Origin: an uncultured Lachnospiraceae bacterium
GTDB taxonomy: Bacteria > Bacillota > Clostridia > Lachnospirales > Lachnospiraceae
Reading direction: 5' to 3'
NCBI GenBank assembly: GCA_947650005.1
Contig: CANSTU010000007.1
Location: forward strand, 18,422 to 82,421
DNA length: 64,000 nt
Made by a program: the position numbers and the translations under genes. Each line of letters begins with the position of its first letter. Position 1 is the stretch's first letter. Shown one piece after another: positions 32,657 to 41,625 of this stretch. The notes beneath the pieces are model-generated. The model did not search any database. It worked only from the letters and a program-made list of their open reading frames with translations, and had not been told where the DNA came from.

Positions 32657-34786
32657 TCAAGAAATCCATACAGCGCGCAGAGGCGGTATCCGAAGGAGCC
32701 CTTCGTGCGGCCTCCCTTCCTCCTTTGGAGACGTATAGACCGTATGGTGCTCCACGATGCACTGCTGTTCATGGGACAGGAAATTCACGATAACCTGTCT
32801 GCATTCCCCGCTTCCATCCTGCCACCTGGAGGTGAGCAGCGCGGGATAAACCTCCGTACCGCCGCCGCATAGATAAAGCGTGTAGTCCTCCACGCCCTCC
32901 AGCACATAGGGCTTGACCATGCGGCCCTTATGCAGAAACCTCCCATATGCCCGCCTCCACGCGTTCAGCTCCCGGATCAGCGTCAAGATCGGTTTCTGTT
33001 TTGGCATCACAGCGTCCCAGGGAACGTCCCATCCCCAATTGATCACGCCTTTATCGCCCAATGTTATGGTGAGCATATCGCCCGCCACAAAAGAATAGGC
33101 AAGACGGAAAAGCGCAGAATCTTTATTCTTTTCCGGAGCCAGGGCTTCATGGATAATGCACTGGTTCCCCATGAAATTGTTCACATATTCATGAAATAGA
33201 TAGGCATAGGCCGGAACCGGCTTCCCAGCGAAGAAGGCGAAATTATAACGCAGGTCATTAAAAGGCAGCCACTCGATGAATGGTTCCGCGCAGGCGCACT
33301 CGCATCCGATCACCAGATCCCGTCCTGCCTTCTTTAGATCCTCCCGGACTTTTTGGAAAATCCGTATCATGGCTTCATTCTGCCACAGCCCCGGCCCTCC
33401 TGGATGCCCATGCTCTTCCCCGTAGCACAGCGGGCCTTGCCCTCCCAAATTTTGATCAAAATATTGGGCATAGTCACACCCGCTCTCCGCAATGGACACA
33501 ATTTCATCGGATACGATCCGGTCGACTTTTTCCTGCCAGGGACACATGTCCAGGCCGTATCGTATCTCGTCGCCAATCACCCTTGACTGCTCGATCGTGC
33601 CGGCAGGTGTGCGACAGATCAGGCCTTCATCGTACCGGTCGGACAGATCCAGCGACGGATCCAGGGTACTCTTAACCGTCCAGCCGATCCCGCTGCAGTA
33701 GACTCCCACCAGGTTTCCCTGCTCATGGACTGCTTCCACAAATTCCGTAAACGCCTGCTCTCCTCCGAATGGAGGCCATACATAGGGCGGCGCCCATGGC
33801 GCGGTGCCCTCCCAGTGCATCGGGAGCACCAGGAGCCGACTGTCAGTTTCCCTGGCGTATTTCTCGGCAAAGGGAAGGATGTTCCGATAGGGATAATAGA
33901 GATTGGGCGTCATATCCCCATGATCCACGGTCCCTCTGATCGGGTACAACATGACCACCGGGGACTGCTCCATCCAGCTTGGAAGTTCGCTCTTCCCCAA
34001 AAGTTTCTGTGGCATGGGCACATTTTTCTCCATCCAGCTCCGATACAGCTGCGCCCCGTCATGCCAATCCCCCGCAAATCCCGCGGTCACCATGTCGAAG
34101 TCCATGGCATAACTGCCCCTTCTGCCTTCCGTAAACAGACGGAATTCCAAGGCGATTCCGTCCTTTTCTTCCCGGAATTCCACGGTTTTCGGATGATGCT
34201 TTCCGTCGTGGGCGGCAAAATAGAGCCCCTTCTCCCCATCGTAAAATGCCATAAACTGCATGGGGCAGCTTCCGGGATAGAAACCGCCAAAACTTCCCGA
34301 TTGCCCACCGATCTCCTCGTAAGGGATCTGGGATGCCGCCCGCCTCTTCGTCGTCCCAATGAGCACGCCCTCCATGGCAGGCCAGAATAGCTCATATTCA
34401 CCCCCATCCCCTTTCAGGCGGTTCGGCACCGTGATCTGGGGAAACTCCTGCCATTCCAGCCTCAGTCCGGTATTATTTTCCGTTTGCAGATTCCATCCAA
34501 AACCATTTTCTTCCTTTTTTTCTATTTGGACAGCGGCATCCAGCGATCCGGCAATGTTCCTATATCTTATGGTGCACCCATCCGGCCTGTGCTCCCACGT
34601 GACCTCTTGCGCTTCCAGGGAAGTATGATAAATCCCCTTTCCCTCTTCATCCAGCAGCTTCAATGTGAACAGCGGCCTGTTTTCTCCCCCCGATGCGCAG
34701 ACTTCTTTTCCGTTTATCCTATAGGAAAGAATCGACCCCTTCGCTTCCGACAACAGCAAGTCACAGTTTCCGTTTGTCAGTCTCAT
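32657..34786 (-). CDS. Large putative glycoside hydrolase (DUF6259-like TIM barrel)
   Basis: Protein of 709 residues without a signal peptide: an N-terminal beta-sandwich (about 1-250), a TIM-barrel-like core (about 260-560) and a C-terminal beta domain. Candidate catalytic acids lie in CDYAQYFDQNLG and IGCECACAEPFIEWL, and PMHWEGTAPWAPPYVWPP lines the presumed active site. The layout resembles DUF6259 proteins, which share features with GH101/GH129-type enzymes, but substrate is unproven. GGGGAG precedes the ATG at 34786 after hairpin CGCAAG-ATCCG-CTTGCG. It sits directly between the ABC binding protein and the sugar-phosphate genes, so it likely cleaves the imported glycan inside the cell. 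Confidence 0.65.
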   Translation of the reverse strand: MRLTNGNCDLLLSEAKGSILSYRINGKEVCASGGENRPLFTLKLLDEEGKGIYHTSLEAQEVTWEHRPDGCTIRYRNIAGSLDAAVQIEKKEENGFGWNLQTENNTGLRLEWQEFPQITVPNRLKGDGGEYELFWPAMEGVLIGTTKRRAASQIPYEEIGGQSGSFGGFYPGSCPMQFMAFYDGEKGLYFAAHDGKHHPKTVEFREEKDGIALEFRLFTEGRRGSYAMDFDMVTAGFAGDWHDGAQLYRSWMEKNVPMPQKLLGKSELPSWMEQSPVVMLYPIRGTVDHGDMTPNLYYPYRNILPFAEKYARETDSRLLVLPMHWEGTAPWAPPYVWPPFGGEQAFTEFVEAVHEQGNLVGVYCSGIGWTVKSTLDPSLDLSDRYDEGLICRTPAGTIEQSRVIGDEIRYGLDMCPWQEKVDRIVSDEIVSIAESGCDYAQYFDQNLGGQGPLCYGEEHGHPGGPGLWQNEAMIRIFQKVREDLKKAGRDLVIGCECACAEPFIEWLPFNDLRYNFAFFAGKPVPAYAYLFHEYVNNFMGNQCIIHEALAPEKNKDSALFRLAYSFVAGDMLTITLGDKGVINWGWDVPWDAVMPKQKPILTLIRELNAWRRAYGRFLHKGRMVKPYVLEGVEDYTLYLCGGGTEVYPALLTSRWQDGSGECRQVIVNFLSHEQQCIVEHHTVYTSPKEEGRPHEGLLRIPPLRAVWIS

Positions 34787-34799
34787 CCTTATCTCCCCT

Positions 34800-34960
34800 G
34801 CATATCGCAAGCGGATCTTGCGATACTGCCGCTAATAATGAGTTTGAAACGAAGTTTCAAACGTTTCCCTTTGCCCGTTTCGTTTCCTCGGAAGGAGGAA
34901 GCAAGCCCCCTTCATTATGATTGGCTCCCATCTGCACCCAAGATGCGCTCTCAAGTCAGG
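34800..34960 (-). repeat. Hairpin-SD leader with a 27-codon frame between binding protein and glycosidase genes
   Basis: Minus strand: CTGACTTG, GCGCATCTTGGGTGC, AGATGGGAG (34925-34929 for GGGAG), then an ATG nine bases on (34913-34915) opening a 27-residue frame MKGACFLLPRKRNGQ... ending TAG at 34832. A perfect hairpin GTTTGAAAC-TTC-GTTTCAAAC (34842-34862) lies in the frame, and CGCAAG-ATCCG-CTTGCG precedes the glycosidase start. Same order as in the metQ leader. Confidence 0.55.
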
Positions 34961-34973
34961 ACGATTGAAAATA

Positions 34974-36743
34974 TTAGTTTGCTCTTTCCTCATAGTCCCG
35001 ATGTGCTGCATCGAACAATGCGATCATCTCTTCTTCCACCATATCGAAGCCCAGCTCCCGGAACTTAGCAATCATACTGTCCTTTTCCTTTTGAAATTCC
35101 TCATCGGAGGATGCAAAGATCAGCTTGGCGATGTTAGAAGCCAGATAGTCTTCCGCCTCTGCCGATATCAGGCTGGCTTCCTCTGACAGACTACCCAGGG
35201 AAGCGACCTTCAACGCTCCTTCCGCCGTCGTGATATCGGTCACAGTCCCTTCCTCAATCCACTTCTCGTAAACCTGGCCCGGGTAGAAAAGGTCAGAACC
35301 AAAATCCTGGGCAAAGGCGCGTTCCGCCGCGTTGACGGTTTGAGAAATGAATTCCGCTCCGGTCGTCAAATCCACCGGATACCCGTCGTCCAAGACGATA
35401 TTTCCAGAAGACATACACCCCTTGCAAAGGGCATCCCCTGTCCTGTCTCTTCTATATTCGTTCTGCGCACCATTCCTATAGGCATCCATCATCGGTCCGA
35501 TCAATTGGGGAACGCCGTCTACCACATCCCAGTCCTCTCCCTGCACGCCGTTTAGCAGGAAACGGGAGCCCTCCGGCGAATCGATATAGTCCAGAACCTG
35601 CATGGCACGCTCCGGATATGGGCAGCTCGCGCTGATGGCTCTGGACGCTTCCATCTGATATCCGGCAGGATACGCCATAGCATAGGTCTCGTTCACATTG
35701 GGAAAGGCTGTGCCGGGCAGATAGGTCATGACCGCTTCCTCTCCCAACAGGGAAGGATCCAACGGACCCGGTGAATAAATGGTAGCGATGTATTTTCCCG
35801 TTGCCACCTTGTCATCATACTGTGCAACCTTCTGCATCAGTCCGTCCGGGTCGAACAGCCCCATCTGGTATGCCTTGTTAAAGAATGCCATACCGTCCCA
35901 ATAGACGCTGTCCCCATCGGTATAGTTGTTCACCAATTCCCCGGTCACCCGGTCATAAGAGAATCCGGTCTTCGTATCCATCAGCCCATACATGAACGGA
36001 TAGCAGATATAATAGGGCCATGTTCCCCAGTCCGTAAAGGAACCGAAGCAGTAGATGTCATTTTCTCCAGTCCTCTCCCGCTCATAGTCCTGCATTGCTT
36101 TCAGTACGTTGAGAAAATCATCCTGTGACCTGATCTCGGGAGAACCGATCTGTTTGTAGATGTCATAACGCGCCCTAAATCCGATATCCGCATTTCTGCG
36201 GGGTATGCTACCTGCATCCGATACATTTGTAGGCAGCCCATAGATCTTATCCCCGTTCTCCTTATCCCTGACCGCCTCCAAAGCATCCGGGATATTTGCC
36301 TTGATATGCTGACCGTATTCATCCAGCAGATCATCCAGAGGAAGGATCCCGCCGGAAGCGATCAAGGCCTCCACAGATCCCGGCGTATTCGTGGTCAGCA
36401 GAATAATATCCGTCAAATCTCCTCCAGCGCACATCAGCGCATAGCTGTCCGCGTCATAGATCACGAATTCCAGTTCCACTCCGGTCACTTCCTTCAGCCT
36501 TTGCAGGAACAGGTTCTTATCCGTATGAATGCCGTTTCCATAATCGCTGTAGGGAACCCCAAAGGTTAAAGTGATCGGCTCCCTATCCGCTCCGGCTTCT
36601 CCTTCCTCCACCATCCCGCTTCCCTGGCCCGAACTATCAGCCTGCCCCTTTTCGTCCGTTCCTCCGCCGCAGGCTACAGCTGACAGGGCCATCATCAGCC
36701 CAAGCCCCAATGCCATGAAACGTTTCCATCCACTCCCCTTCAT
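34974..36743 (-). CDS. Sugar ABC transporter substrate-binding lipoprotein (LplA-like, family 1)
   Basis: Lipoprotein of 589 residues: basic start MKGSGWKR, hydrophobic core and lipobox SAVACGGG near residue 25, then a Gly/Ser/Asp linker. The body is typical of large CUT1 binding proteins that accompany LplB/LplC permeases (TDIILLTTNTPGSVEALI, YGLPTNVSDAGSIP, MQVLDYIDSPEGSRFLL). These import oligosaccharides or glycan fragments. The leader has hairpin GCCGC-ATGGA-GCGGC followed by AGAGGG. No ATPase gene is in the locus; a shared MsmK-type ATPase elsewhere is the usual solution. Confidence 0.92.
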   Translation of the reverse strand: MKGSGWKRFMALGLGLMMALSAVACGGGTDEKGQADSSGQGSGMVEEGEAGADREPITLTFGVPYSDYGNGIHTDKNLFLQRLKEVTGVELEFVIYDADSYALMCAGGDLTDIILLTTNTPGSVEALIASGGILPLDDLLDEYGQHIKANIPDALEAVRDKENGDKIYGLPTNVSDAGSIPRRNADIGFRARYDIYKQIGSPEIRSQDDFLNVLKAMQDYERERTGENDIYCFGSFTDWGTWPYYICYPFMYGLMDTKTGFSYDRVTGELVNNYTDGDSVYWDGMAFFNKAYQMGLFDPDGLMQKVAQYDDKVATGKYIATIYSPGPLDPSLLGEEAVMTYLPGTAFPNVNETYAMAYPAGYQMEASRAISASCPYPERAMQVLDYIDSPEGSRFLLNGVQGEDWDVVDGVPQLIGPMMDAYRNGAQNEYRRDRTGDALCKGCMSSGNIVLDDGYPVDLTTGAEFISQTVNAAERAFAQDFGSDLFYPGQVYEKWIEEGTVTDITTAEGALKVASLGSLSEEASLISAEAEDYLASNIAKLIFASSDEEFQKEKDSMIAKFRELGFDMVEEEMIALFDAAHRDYEERAN

Positions 36744-36952
36744 TTTCCCTCTCTTTCCGCCGCTCCATGCGGCTTTCCACCCTCAAGGACTCCCGTATTC
36801 TGTGCGGTTCCTGTCCACCTTTATCTATCCGTGGGAATACCGGTTTTATCCGCATCCCCACTCTTTCATGCAGGAGGAATCCTCCTTTTGCATAAAATTC
36901 CCCATTCCTGTCAAAGCCAGCGAATTTGAGGAAGCAGGAAGCTACATTATTT

Positions 36953-37855
36953 TCACCCCTTCACCGCCCCCATCATGATCCCCTTGGTAAAATATTTCTG
37001 GGCAAACGGGTATACCAGCATGATCGGTATGGCAGCCACCATAATGGCCACCATCTGTACGCTCTGCGAAGTAATGTTGCTCGTCCGGCCCGCCGTCGCT
37101 GCGGCTCCGTTCTTGATGCTCTGAGCGATCCTGTCCGCACTTTTCAGAAAATTGTACAGGATCAGCTGAATCGTCTGAAGCTTACCATCCCGTACCAGGA
37201 AGAAATTGTCCTGCCACCGGTTCCACTGCCCCACCGCACAATAGACAGTACAGGTGGCCAGAATCGGCTTGGAAAGGGGGAGAATAATTCGGAAAAGGAT
37301 GTCAAAAAATCCCGCCCCCTCCAGCTCGGCGGCTTCCTCCATGCTCTCCGGGATCTGCTCCATATAGGTTTTCATAAGAATCATGAAATATGCGTCAATG
37401 GCGCCCGGAATGATATACAAAAGAAAGCTGTTATCCAGATGATAGGTCTTCATCAGGATATACCAGGGAATCATGCCCGCGCTGATATACATGGTAATCA
37501 CCGTATATCGATATACGAATTTCCTTCCCACCATTTCCTTTCTCGTTACAAGGAAGGCCAAAATAGCTGTGCAGATGATCGTGATCGCCGTTCCGATCGT
37601 GGTTCTGGCCACGGATATTAGGAAAGCGGACGCAATATCGTTATTCTCGAACAGCTGCCGGTAAGTCTCCAAACTAAATCCCTTCGGCCAAAACCAGACC
37701 CCCGTCCTCGCCAGGCCCGGATCCGAAATGGAATAAATAAAAATATAATAAAAGGGATAGGCGCACAGAATGGTAAATGACACGATGAAAATACGGCATA
37801 CCGCACCATAGATGCATTCTCCCAAATCCCGCTCCCCTCTTCTTTTCTTTCTCAT
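36953..37855 (-). CDS. CUT1 sugar ABC transporter permease (LplC/YtcP-like)
   Basis: Permease of 300 residues with six hydrophobic segments. The coupling loop EAAELEGAGFFDILFRIILPLSKP near residues 190-215 is the EAA motif, and the C-terminus KYFTKGIMMGAVKG is the family signature. Start IVSFTILCAYPFYYIFIYSISDP is typical of LplC. AAAGGAG lies seven bases before the ATG. Partner of the LplB-like permease upstream and the binding protein downstream. Confidence 0.93.
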   Translation of the reverse strand: MRKKRRGERDLGECIYGAVCRIFIVSFTILCAYPFYYIFIYSISDPGLARTGVWFWPKGFSLETYRQLFENNDIASAFLISVARTTIGTAITIICTAILAFLVTRKEMVGRKFVYRYTVITMYISAGMIPWYILMKTYHLDNSFLLYIIPGAIDAYFMILMKTYMEQIPESMEEAAELEGAGFFDILFRIILPLSKPILATCTVYCAVGQWNRWQDNFFLVRDGKLQTIQLILYNFLKSADRIAQSIKNGAAATAGRTSNITSQSVQMVAIMVAAIPIMLVYPFAQKYFTKGIMMGAVKG

Positions 37856-37903
37856 GGCACAACTCCTTTCTTCCTGTTTGCCCGGCCGGATGGCTCCCGT
37901 GTG

Positions 37904-38830
37904 TCAGATCAAGGAATACCCGCGGACTTTTTTTGAAATCCAGTTTACAAGACCCAGCATAAAGATACTTACCACGGACTTGAGCATACCGATTACGATG
38001 GAATAGGAATACAGCCCCGCCCTGAATGCAATCTTGTATACATAGTAATCGAGAACCTCGATCCTGTCCGACACCATGCTGCTCCAGAAAACATAATACT
38101 GTTCAAACCCGTTGCTCAGTAAATTGCTGATGCTAAGAAGCAGCAGTACCAGAAAGGTAGGCATGATCCCCGGAATCGTGATGTGCCTGATCAGCTGAAG
38201 CTTATTGGCTCCGTCCACCTTTGCCGCATCATAAAGCTCCGCGTCGATGCCCGTTATCGCCGCCAGGTAGATGATGCTGTCCCAGCCCAGGTTCTTCCAG
38301 ATACTGAGAGCCAGTTGAAATCCCCATACATGCTCCCCGTCTGCGATCAAGCCTCCAGGAGAGGTCGGTAAATGCAGCATTCCCAGAATCTGATTAAACA
38401 GCCCGTGCGCCGAAAAAACAGTGAACGCCACGCCGAACACCACGATCCAGCTGATAAAATTGGGCAGCGTAGCCACCGTCTGCACCACCTTCTGCGTCCT
38501 CTTCCCGCGTATCTCGTTCAGCATGATCGCAAATGCCACGGGAAGCGGCGACGCCGCCAGATTCAGAAGGCTCATAGCCAGTGTGTTACGCAAGACCCGG
38601 ATGATCTGATCATCCTGAAATAATCGGATGAAATTCTTCATGCCCACGAACTTCGCATCCGTGTAAAACTGCCCCACCTTATAATCTGCAAAGGCATAAT
38701 ACCAGCCCAGAAGAGGCGCATAAGAAAAGGCAAAAATAAAAACCATGAACGGTATTGCCATGAACAGATATCTTATCCCCCGCCTCTTATGGCCATCCAT
38801 TTTCCCCCATACCACTGATCTTTTTTTCAC
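37904..38830 (-). CDS. CUT1 sugar ABC transporter permease (LplB-like)
   Basis: Permease of 308 residues with six hydrophobic segments; YDAAKVDGANKLQLIRHITIPGI is the EAA coupling loop and NWISKKVRGYSLI the typical C-terminus. LFMAIPFMVFIFAFSYAPLLGWYYAF matches LplB N-termini. I chose the GTG at 38830: GGGAG of the hairpin-SD element lies five bases upstream, and the longer ATG frame runs backwards through the repeat. First gene of the transport and glycosidase operon, behind a consensus promoter. Confidence 0.92.
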   Translation of the reverse strand: MKKRSVVWGKMDGHKRRGIRYLFMAIPFMVFIFAFSYAPLLGWYYAFADYKVGQFYTDAKFVGMKNFIRLFQDDQIIRVLRNTLAMSLLNLAASPLPVAFAIMLNEIRGKRTQKVVQTVATLPNFISWIVVFGVAFTVFSAHGLFNQILGMLHLPTSPGGLIADGEHVWGFQLALSIWKNLGWDSIIYLAAITGIDAELYDAAKVDGANKLQLIRHITIPGIMPTFLVLLLLSISNLLSNGFEQYYVFWSSMVSDRIEVLDYYVYKIAFRAGLYSYSIVIGMLKSVVSIFMLGLVNWISKKVRGYSLI

Positions 38831-38835
38831 ATGAA

Positions 38836-38871
38836 CTCCCATCTGCCCGCCTTGGCAGGCGCTCAAATCAA
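38836..38871 (-). repeat. Hairpin-SD element giving the start region of the LplB-like gene
   Basis: Minus strand: TGATTTG, GCGCCTGCC-AA-GGCGGGC, AGATGGGAG, TTCAT, then GTG start followed by AAA. The spacing and the GTGAAA match the TTAGCGTGAAATC part of tandem units, so this gene starts exactly where the micro-ORF of a further unit would start. Confidence 0.75.
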
Positions 38872-38948
38872 CCAAAAGAAACTCCCATTCCTGGAAAACA
38901 ACAGATTCCACGATATGCCCCTTTTTCTTTATGATTGCCTCACATCAA

Positions 38949-39010
38949 TTATTTAACTAACTTAGTTATTTAATTTACTTTATTATAGCCTGCTCTTTTT
39001 TTAATGTCAA
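38949..39010 (-). promoter_or_regulatory. Consensus promoter with downstream operator for the carbohydrate operon
   Basis: Minus-strand TTGACA (39005-39010), exact 17-base spacer, TATAAT (38982-38987). Just downstream of the expected start site lies a near-perfect dyad TTATTTAACTAA (38949-38960), C, TTAGTTATTTAA (38962-38973), AT-rich like ROK repressor sites. A related TTAATTAATTAA lies at the promoter of the adjacent ROK gene. Confidence 0.75.
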
Positions 39011-39491
39011 CAGATTTCTCATTTTTATGTATTTATATTTATGTATGCGGTTTTCGGCAAAGTGCAACGGTTCAAACAAGCCTAATTTGTTACATATCCA
39101 GCCATCAATCCCTCTGTTCAATGCCCCGCTGGATGTATGGCCGCCGCTACTGCCCAGTTACAATTTACGCTTCCTTGACGTTTTGCAAATAGGTTAGAAA
39201 ACCAGCCGGAGAGGCGAATCCCGCGGCAGGAGAGAGGCGGCGACGCCCTATTTTTGAGTGAATTTCGCGCCCTGTAAATGAGACCTGTTTTCCTCGAAAG
39301 CCGTTTCCCTACAGGGAAGCGTTCAGGGCTCATCGCATTGTCCGGCGCGATGGCGCTCAGAAACAGGGCATGGCCGCTTCGCTCTTGTCACGGGACTCGC
39401 CTCTCCGGCGTCCGTTCCCCAGTCTATACATGGCCCCAGTTCAGTAACCGATTGAAATATAAACTGCCAACCGGTTATTCTCATGCAGCCG
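39011..39491. other. Gap between promoter and ROK gene, mostly a 205-bp palindrome
   Basis: The only strong structure is the palindrome at 39205-39409, described separately. No reading frame here resembles a known protein and none has a convincing ribosome binding site. Confidence 0.4.
39205..39409. repeat. 205-bp imperfect palindrome (MITE-like or giant hairpin)
   Basis: Left end GCCGGAGAGGCGAATCCCG and the complement of the right end, GCCGGAGAGGCGAGTCCCG, differ by one base. Pairing continues inwards through GCGGC.A.GCCCT.TTT.TGAG and TGCGCC-like blocks to the centre TTTCCCTACAGGGAA at about 39290-39304. It shares architecture, not obvious sequence, with the 318-bp palindrome. Confidence 0.78.
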
Positions 39492-40640
39492 TCATCCATC
39501 AACCCCTTCCATCAGGATCTCTCTGATCTTCCTGTCGATCAGCAGCCATGCCATTCCCACCAGCCCCACATCTTCCGAACTTTCCCTGCACACAGGCGTA
39601 TGCCCTCCATACATATCGCTGAGGCATCTGTTGACGGAATCAATCAGCGGCTGCCCCAGCGCCTCCACCATTTTTCCGCCTAAAATCACATTCTTACAAT
39701 CCAAGCAGGCATTTATGTTATGGATGCACAGCGCGATCGTCCTGTCCATATAATGGCATATCTCTTCCCGTTCCTTCAGGGACAGCGGACGCCCGGAATT
39801 GATCACGTTTACGCCAAAGTTTTTCTCGATACTCCTCTGCCCAATCACATTTTCCAGCCATCCAGCCTCCTGTCCGTTGCACTGATAGTCCAGATCAAAG
39901 ATCGTACTGCCGATCTCCCCACACATATATCGGCTGCCCCGTCTGAGCTTTCCGTCCAGGATGAGGCCCGCGCCCAATCCCGTACCGATGGAAACGAACA
40001 AAATATCATCCTTTTCTCTATATCCCCCGCTTCGGAACTCTCCGATTGCCTGCGCGTTGGTATCGTTTTCCACCATCACGATCAGTTTATTCCCTGAAGA
40101 CAACTCCTCCATATCCGGCACCATGGACAGCTCATCTTCCCGGCTTATCAAAGGCGCATTTGAGATCAGCTTCTTATCGTCGTCATAGATCACAGGTAGA
40201 GCGATTCCTAAGCCGAAAATCTGTTTCCTGGAAATACCTGCTTTTTTCAACAGGTCATCGATTAATTCCCTTTTGATTCGTTCCATGATATAGCTATAAT
40301 CCGGTTTTATGCGTATCGTATCCTTGCAGAGAACCTTTCCAAGTATATCGACAATGCCCATACTGAGAAAATCGCCTTCCAGCACAAAACTGACTGCATA
40401 CATATGCCGTGTGTTGATCTGAAGCATATGCGGTCTCCTGCCAATCGCCGTCTCCACTTCCCCCAGCATCACCACCAGCTCTTTTTCCAACAGGAAATTG
40501 ATAATCTTAATCACCGTGGGAGGACTGATACCGGTCTGCTTCGTAATCTCCGCTTTTGATATCCTTTCCGTATTTTTTATCAGTTGATAGACCTGCTGTC
40601 GGTTCATATACTTCAGATGGGACGCCACATATGTGTTCAT
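39492..40640 (-). CDS. ROK-family transcriptional repressor of the carbohydrate locus
   Basis: Protein of 382 residues: N-terminal winged helix (ISKAEITKQTGISPPTVIKIINFLLEKEL, residues 27-55), then ROK domain with ENDTNAQAIGEF and FVSIGTGLGAGLILDG (phosphate loop) and CGEIGSTIFD. The zinc cysteine cluster is degraded: CNGQEAGWLENVIG replaces CxCGxxGCLE, so metal binding is probably lost. GAGAGGAG precedes the ATG. It is upstream of the transport operon on the same strand, with a separate operon promoter between, and is the likely repressor acting at the TTTAACTAA dyad. Confidence 0.88.
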   Translation of the reverse strand: MNTYVASHLKYMNRQQVYQLIKNTERISKAEITKQTGISPPTVIKIINFLLEKELVVMLGEVETAIGRRPHMLQINTRHMYAVSFVLEGDFLSMGIVDILGKVLCKDTIRIKPDYSYIMERIKRELIDDLLKKAGISRKQIFGLGIALPVIYDDDKKLISNAPLISREDELSMVPDMEELSSGNKLIVMVENDTNAQAIGEFRSGGYREKDDILFVSIGTGLGAGLILDGKLRRGSRYMCGEIGSTIFDLDYQCNGQEAGWLENVIGQRSIEKNFGVNVINSGRPLSLKEREEICHYMDRTIALCIHNINACLDCKNVILGGKMVEALGQPLIDSVNRCLSDMYGGHTPVCRESSEDVGLVGMAWLLIDRKIREILMEGVDG

Positions 40641-40704
40641 GGTTCTCCTCTCTTTTGCTTTTCCTATGCTATCCGCTACAGGAATATGGGGTTATTTTCC
40701 TATC

Positions 40705-40743
40705 TTAATTAATTAAATTATCGTATCTTCCCAATAAAGTCAA
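40705..40743 (-). promoter_or_regulatory. Promoter and AT-rich palindrome of the ROK repressor gene
   Basis: Minus-strand TTGACT (40738-40743), 17-base spacer, TAATTT (40715-40720). TTAATTAATTAA overlaps and follows the -10 box. It resembles the TTTAACTAA dyad of the operon promoter, suggesting autoregulation. Confidence 0.45.
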
Positions 40744-40765
40744 TCTTTTCCCGGCAATCCACAGA

Positions 40766-40822
40766 ACAAACGCATGAATGTCCTGGCTGGCCCTTAAGCC
40801 TCTGCGACATTCATGCGTTTGT
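40766..40822. terminator. Terminator-like hairpin, 17-bp perfect stem
   Basis: ACAAACGCATGAATGTC (40766-40782) and its exact complement (40806-40822). Downstream of the DsbA-like gene on the minus strand. It lacks a strong T-run. Confidence 0.65.
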
Positions 40823-40914
40823 CCTCGACAATTCTTTTTTGTATATTTTCAGAGAATCCATACAAACCATAGATCGGCCGCGCGTCTATCCCGGCATCTT
40901 CTTTCCGGCGCTCG

Positions 40915-41601
40915 TCAGCCGCATCCATCCACCCCACAGCAAAAACCAGCCCTTTTCCCTTCTTCCGATGTCTCTCCCTCCGGCGCATTGCCTCCAGATC
41001 TCTTTTCCTCCTGCCGCAAAATCTCCGCCATCTCCTGCCTGGTGTATCTCTCCACGCTTATCCTATTCCCGTTGATATAAATTGTTGGAACCGTTTTCAC
41101 CCGGAGCACGTCCTTTGCATACGCCACCGCTTCTTTTTCCTTTGCACAATAGGCTCCTTCCAGCAAGGCTGCGCGGTACTCTTTTCCGTCCAGCCCAATC
41201 TTTTCAGCCAAACGGACGAGCACCTCCAAATCTCCGATATCACTTTCTTCTATAAAATAAGCCCGATACATGAGATCATTATATTCATCCCCGCAATTCT
41301 TCTCACAAGCAAAATACCATCCCTCAAAAGCAAGCCGCGTATAGGGACGGGGAATCACAGCAGGAGGAAGCTTCATATCCAGCCCCAGTTCCCTCGCAGG
41401 TTCCACCAGAATCTTGTAATGCGCCTTCCTGTTCTCATCATGATAGGTATCCACCCGCTCCTTTGGCTCCTCGGTCAGTTCAAATGGCTGCGTGCGGATC
41501 CGGGCCTCAATCCCGGTTTCCCCAAGGGCCTGCTCTATTGCCTCTTTGGCTACCAGGCAGTATGGGCAGACATAATCCGTTACCATTAAAATGTCCAGCA
41601 T
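40915..41601 (-). CDS. DsbA/FrnE-family thiol oxidoreductase
   Basis: Thioredoxin-fold protein of 228 residues with active site DYVCPYCLVAKEAI near residue 12, helical insert (about 40-170), and cis-Pro segment KTVPTIYINGNRIS. No signal peptide, so it is cytoplasmic like FrnE-type proteins. An unusual C-terminal tail KRAGFCCGVDGCG adds three cysteines that could bind metal or act as a second redox centre. GAAAGGAGAAC precedes the ATG. It lies downstream of glgP beyond a long hairpin, so partial read-through is possible. Role probably redox stress; substrate unknown. Confidence 0.85.
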   Translation of the reverse strand: MLDILMVTDYVCPYCLVAKEAIEQALGETGIEARIRTQPFELTEEPKERVDTYHDENRKAHYKILVEPARELGLDMKLPPAVIPRPYTRLAFEGWYFACEKNCGDEYNDLMYRAYFIEESDIGDLEVLVRLAEKIGLDGKEYRAALLEGAYCAKEKEAVAYAKDVLRVKTVPTIYINGNRISVERYTRQEMAEILRQEEKRSGGNAPEGETSEEGKRAGFCCGVDGCG

Positions 41602-41625
41602 AGTTCTCCTTTCCCAACGAATACG

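Noticed and set aside
32574..32762. 63-codon N-terminal extension of the AgaI/NagB-like gene
   Set aside because: Overlaps the end of the large glycosidase gene and has no family similarity; ATG at 32573 has a good site.
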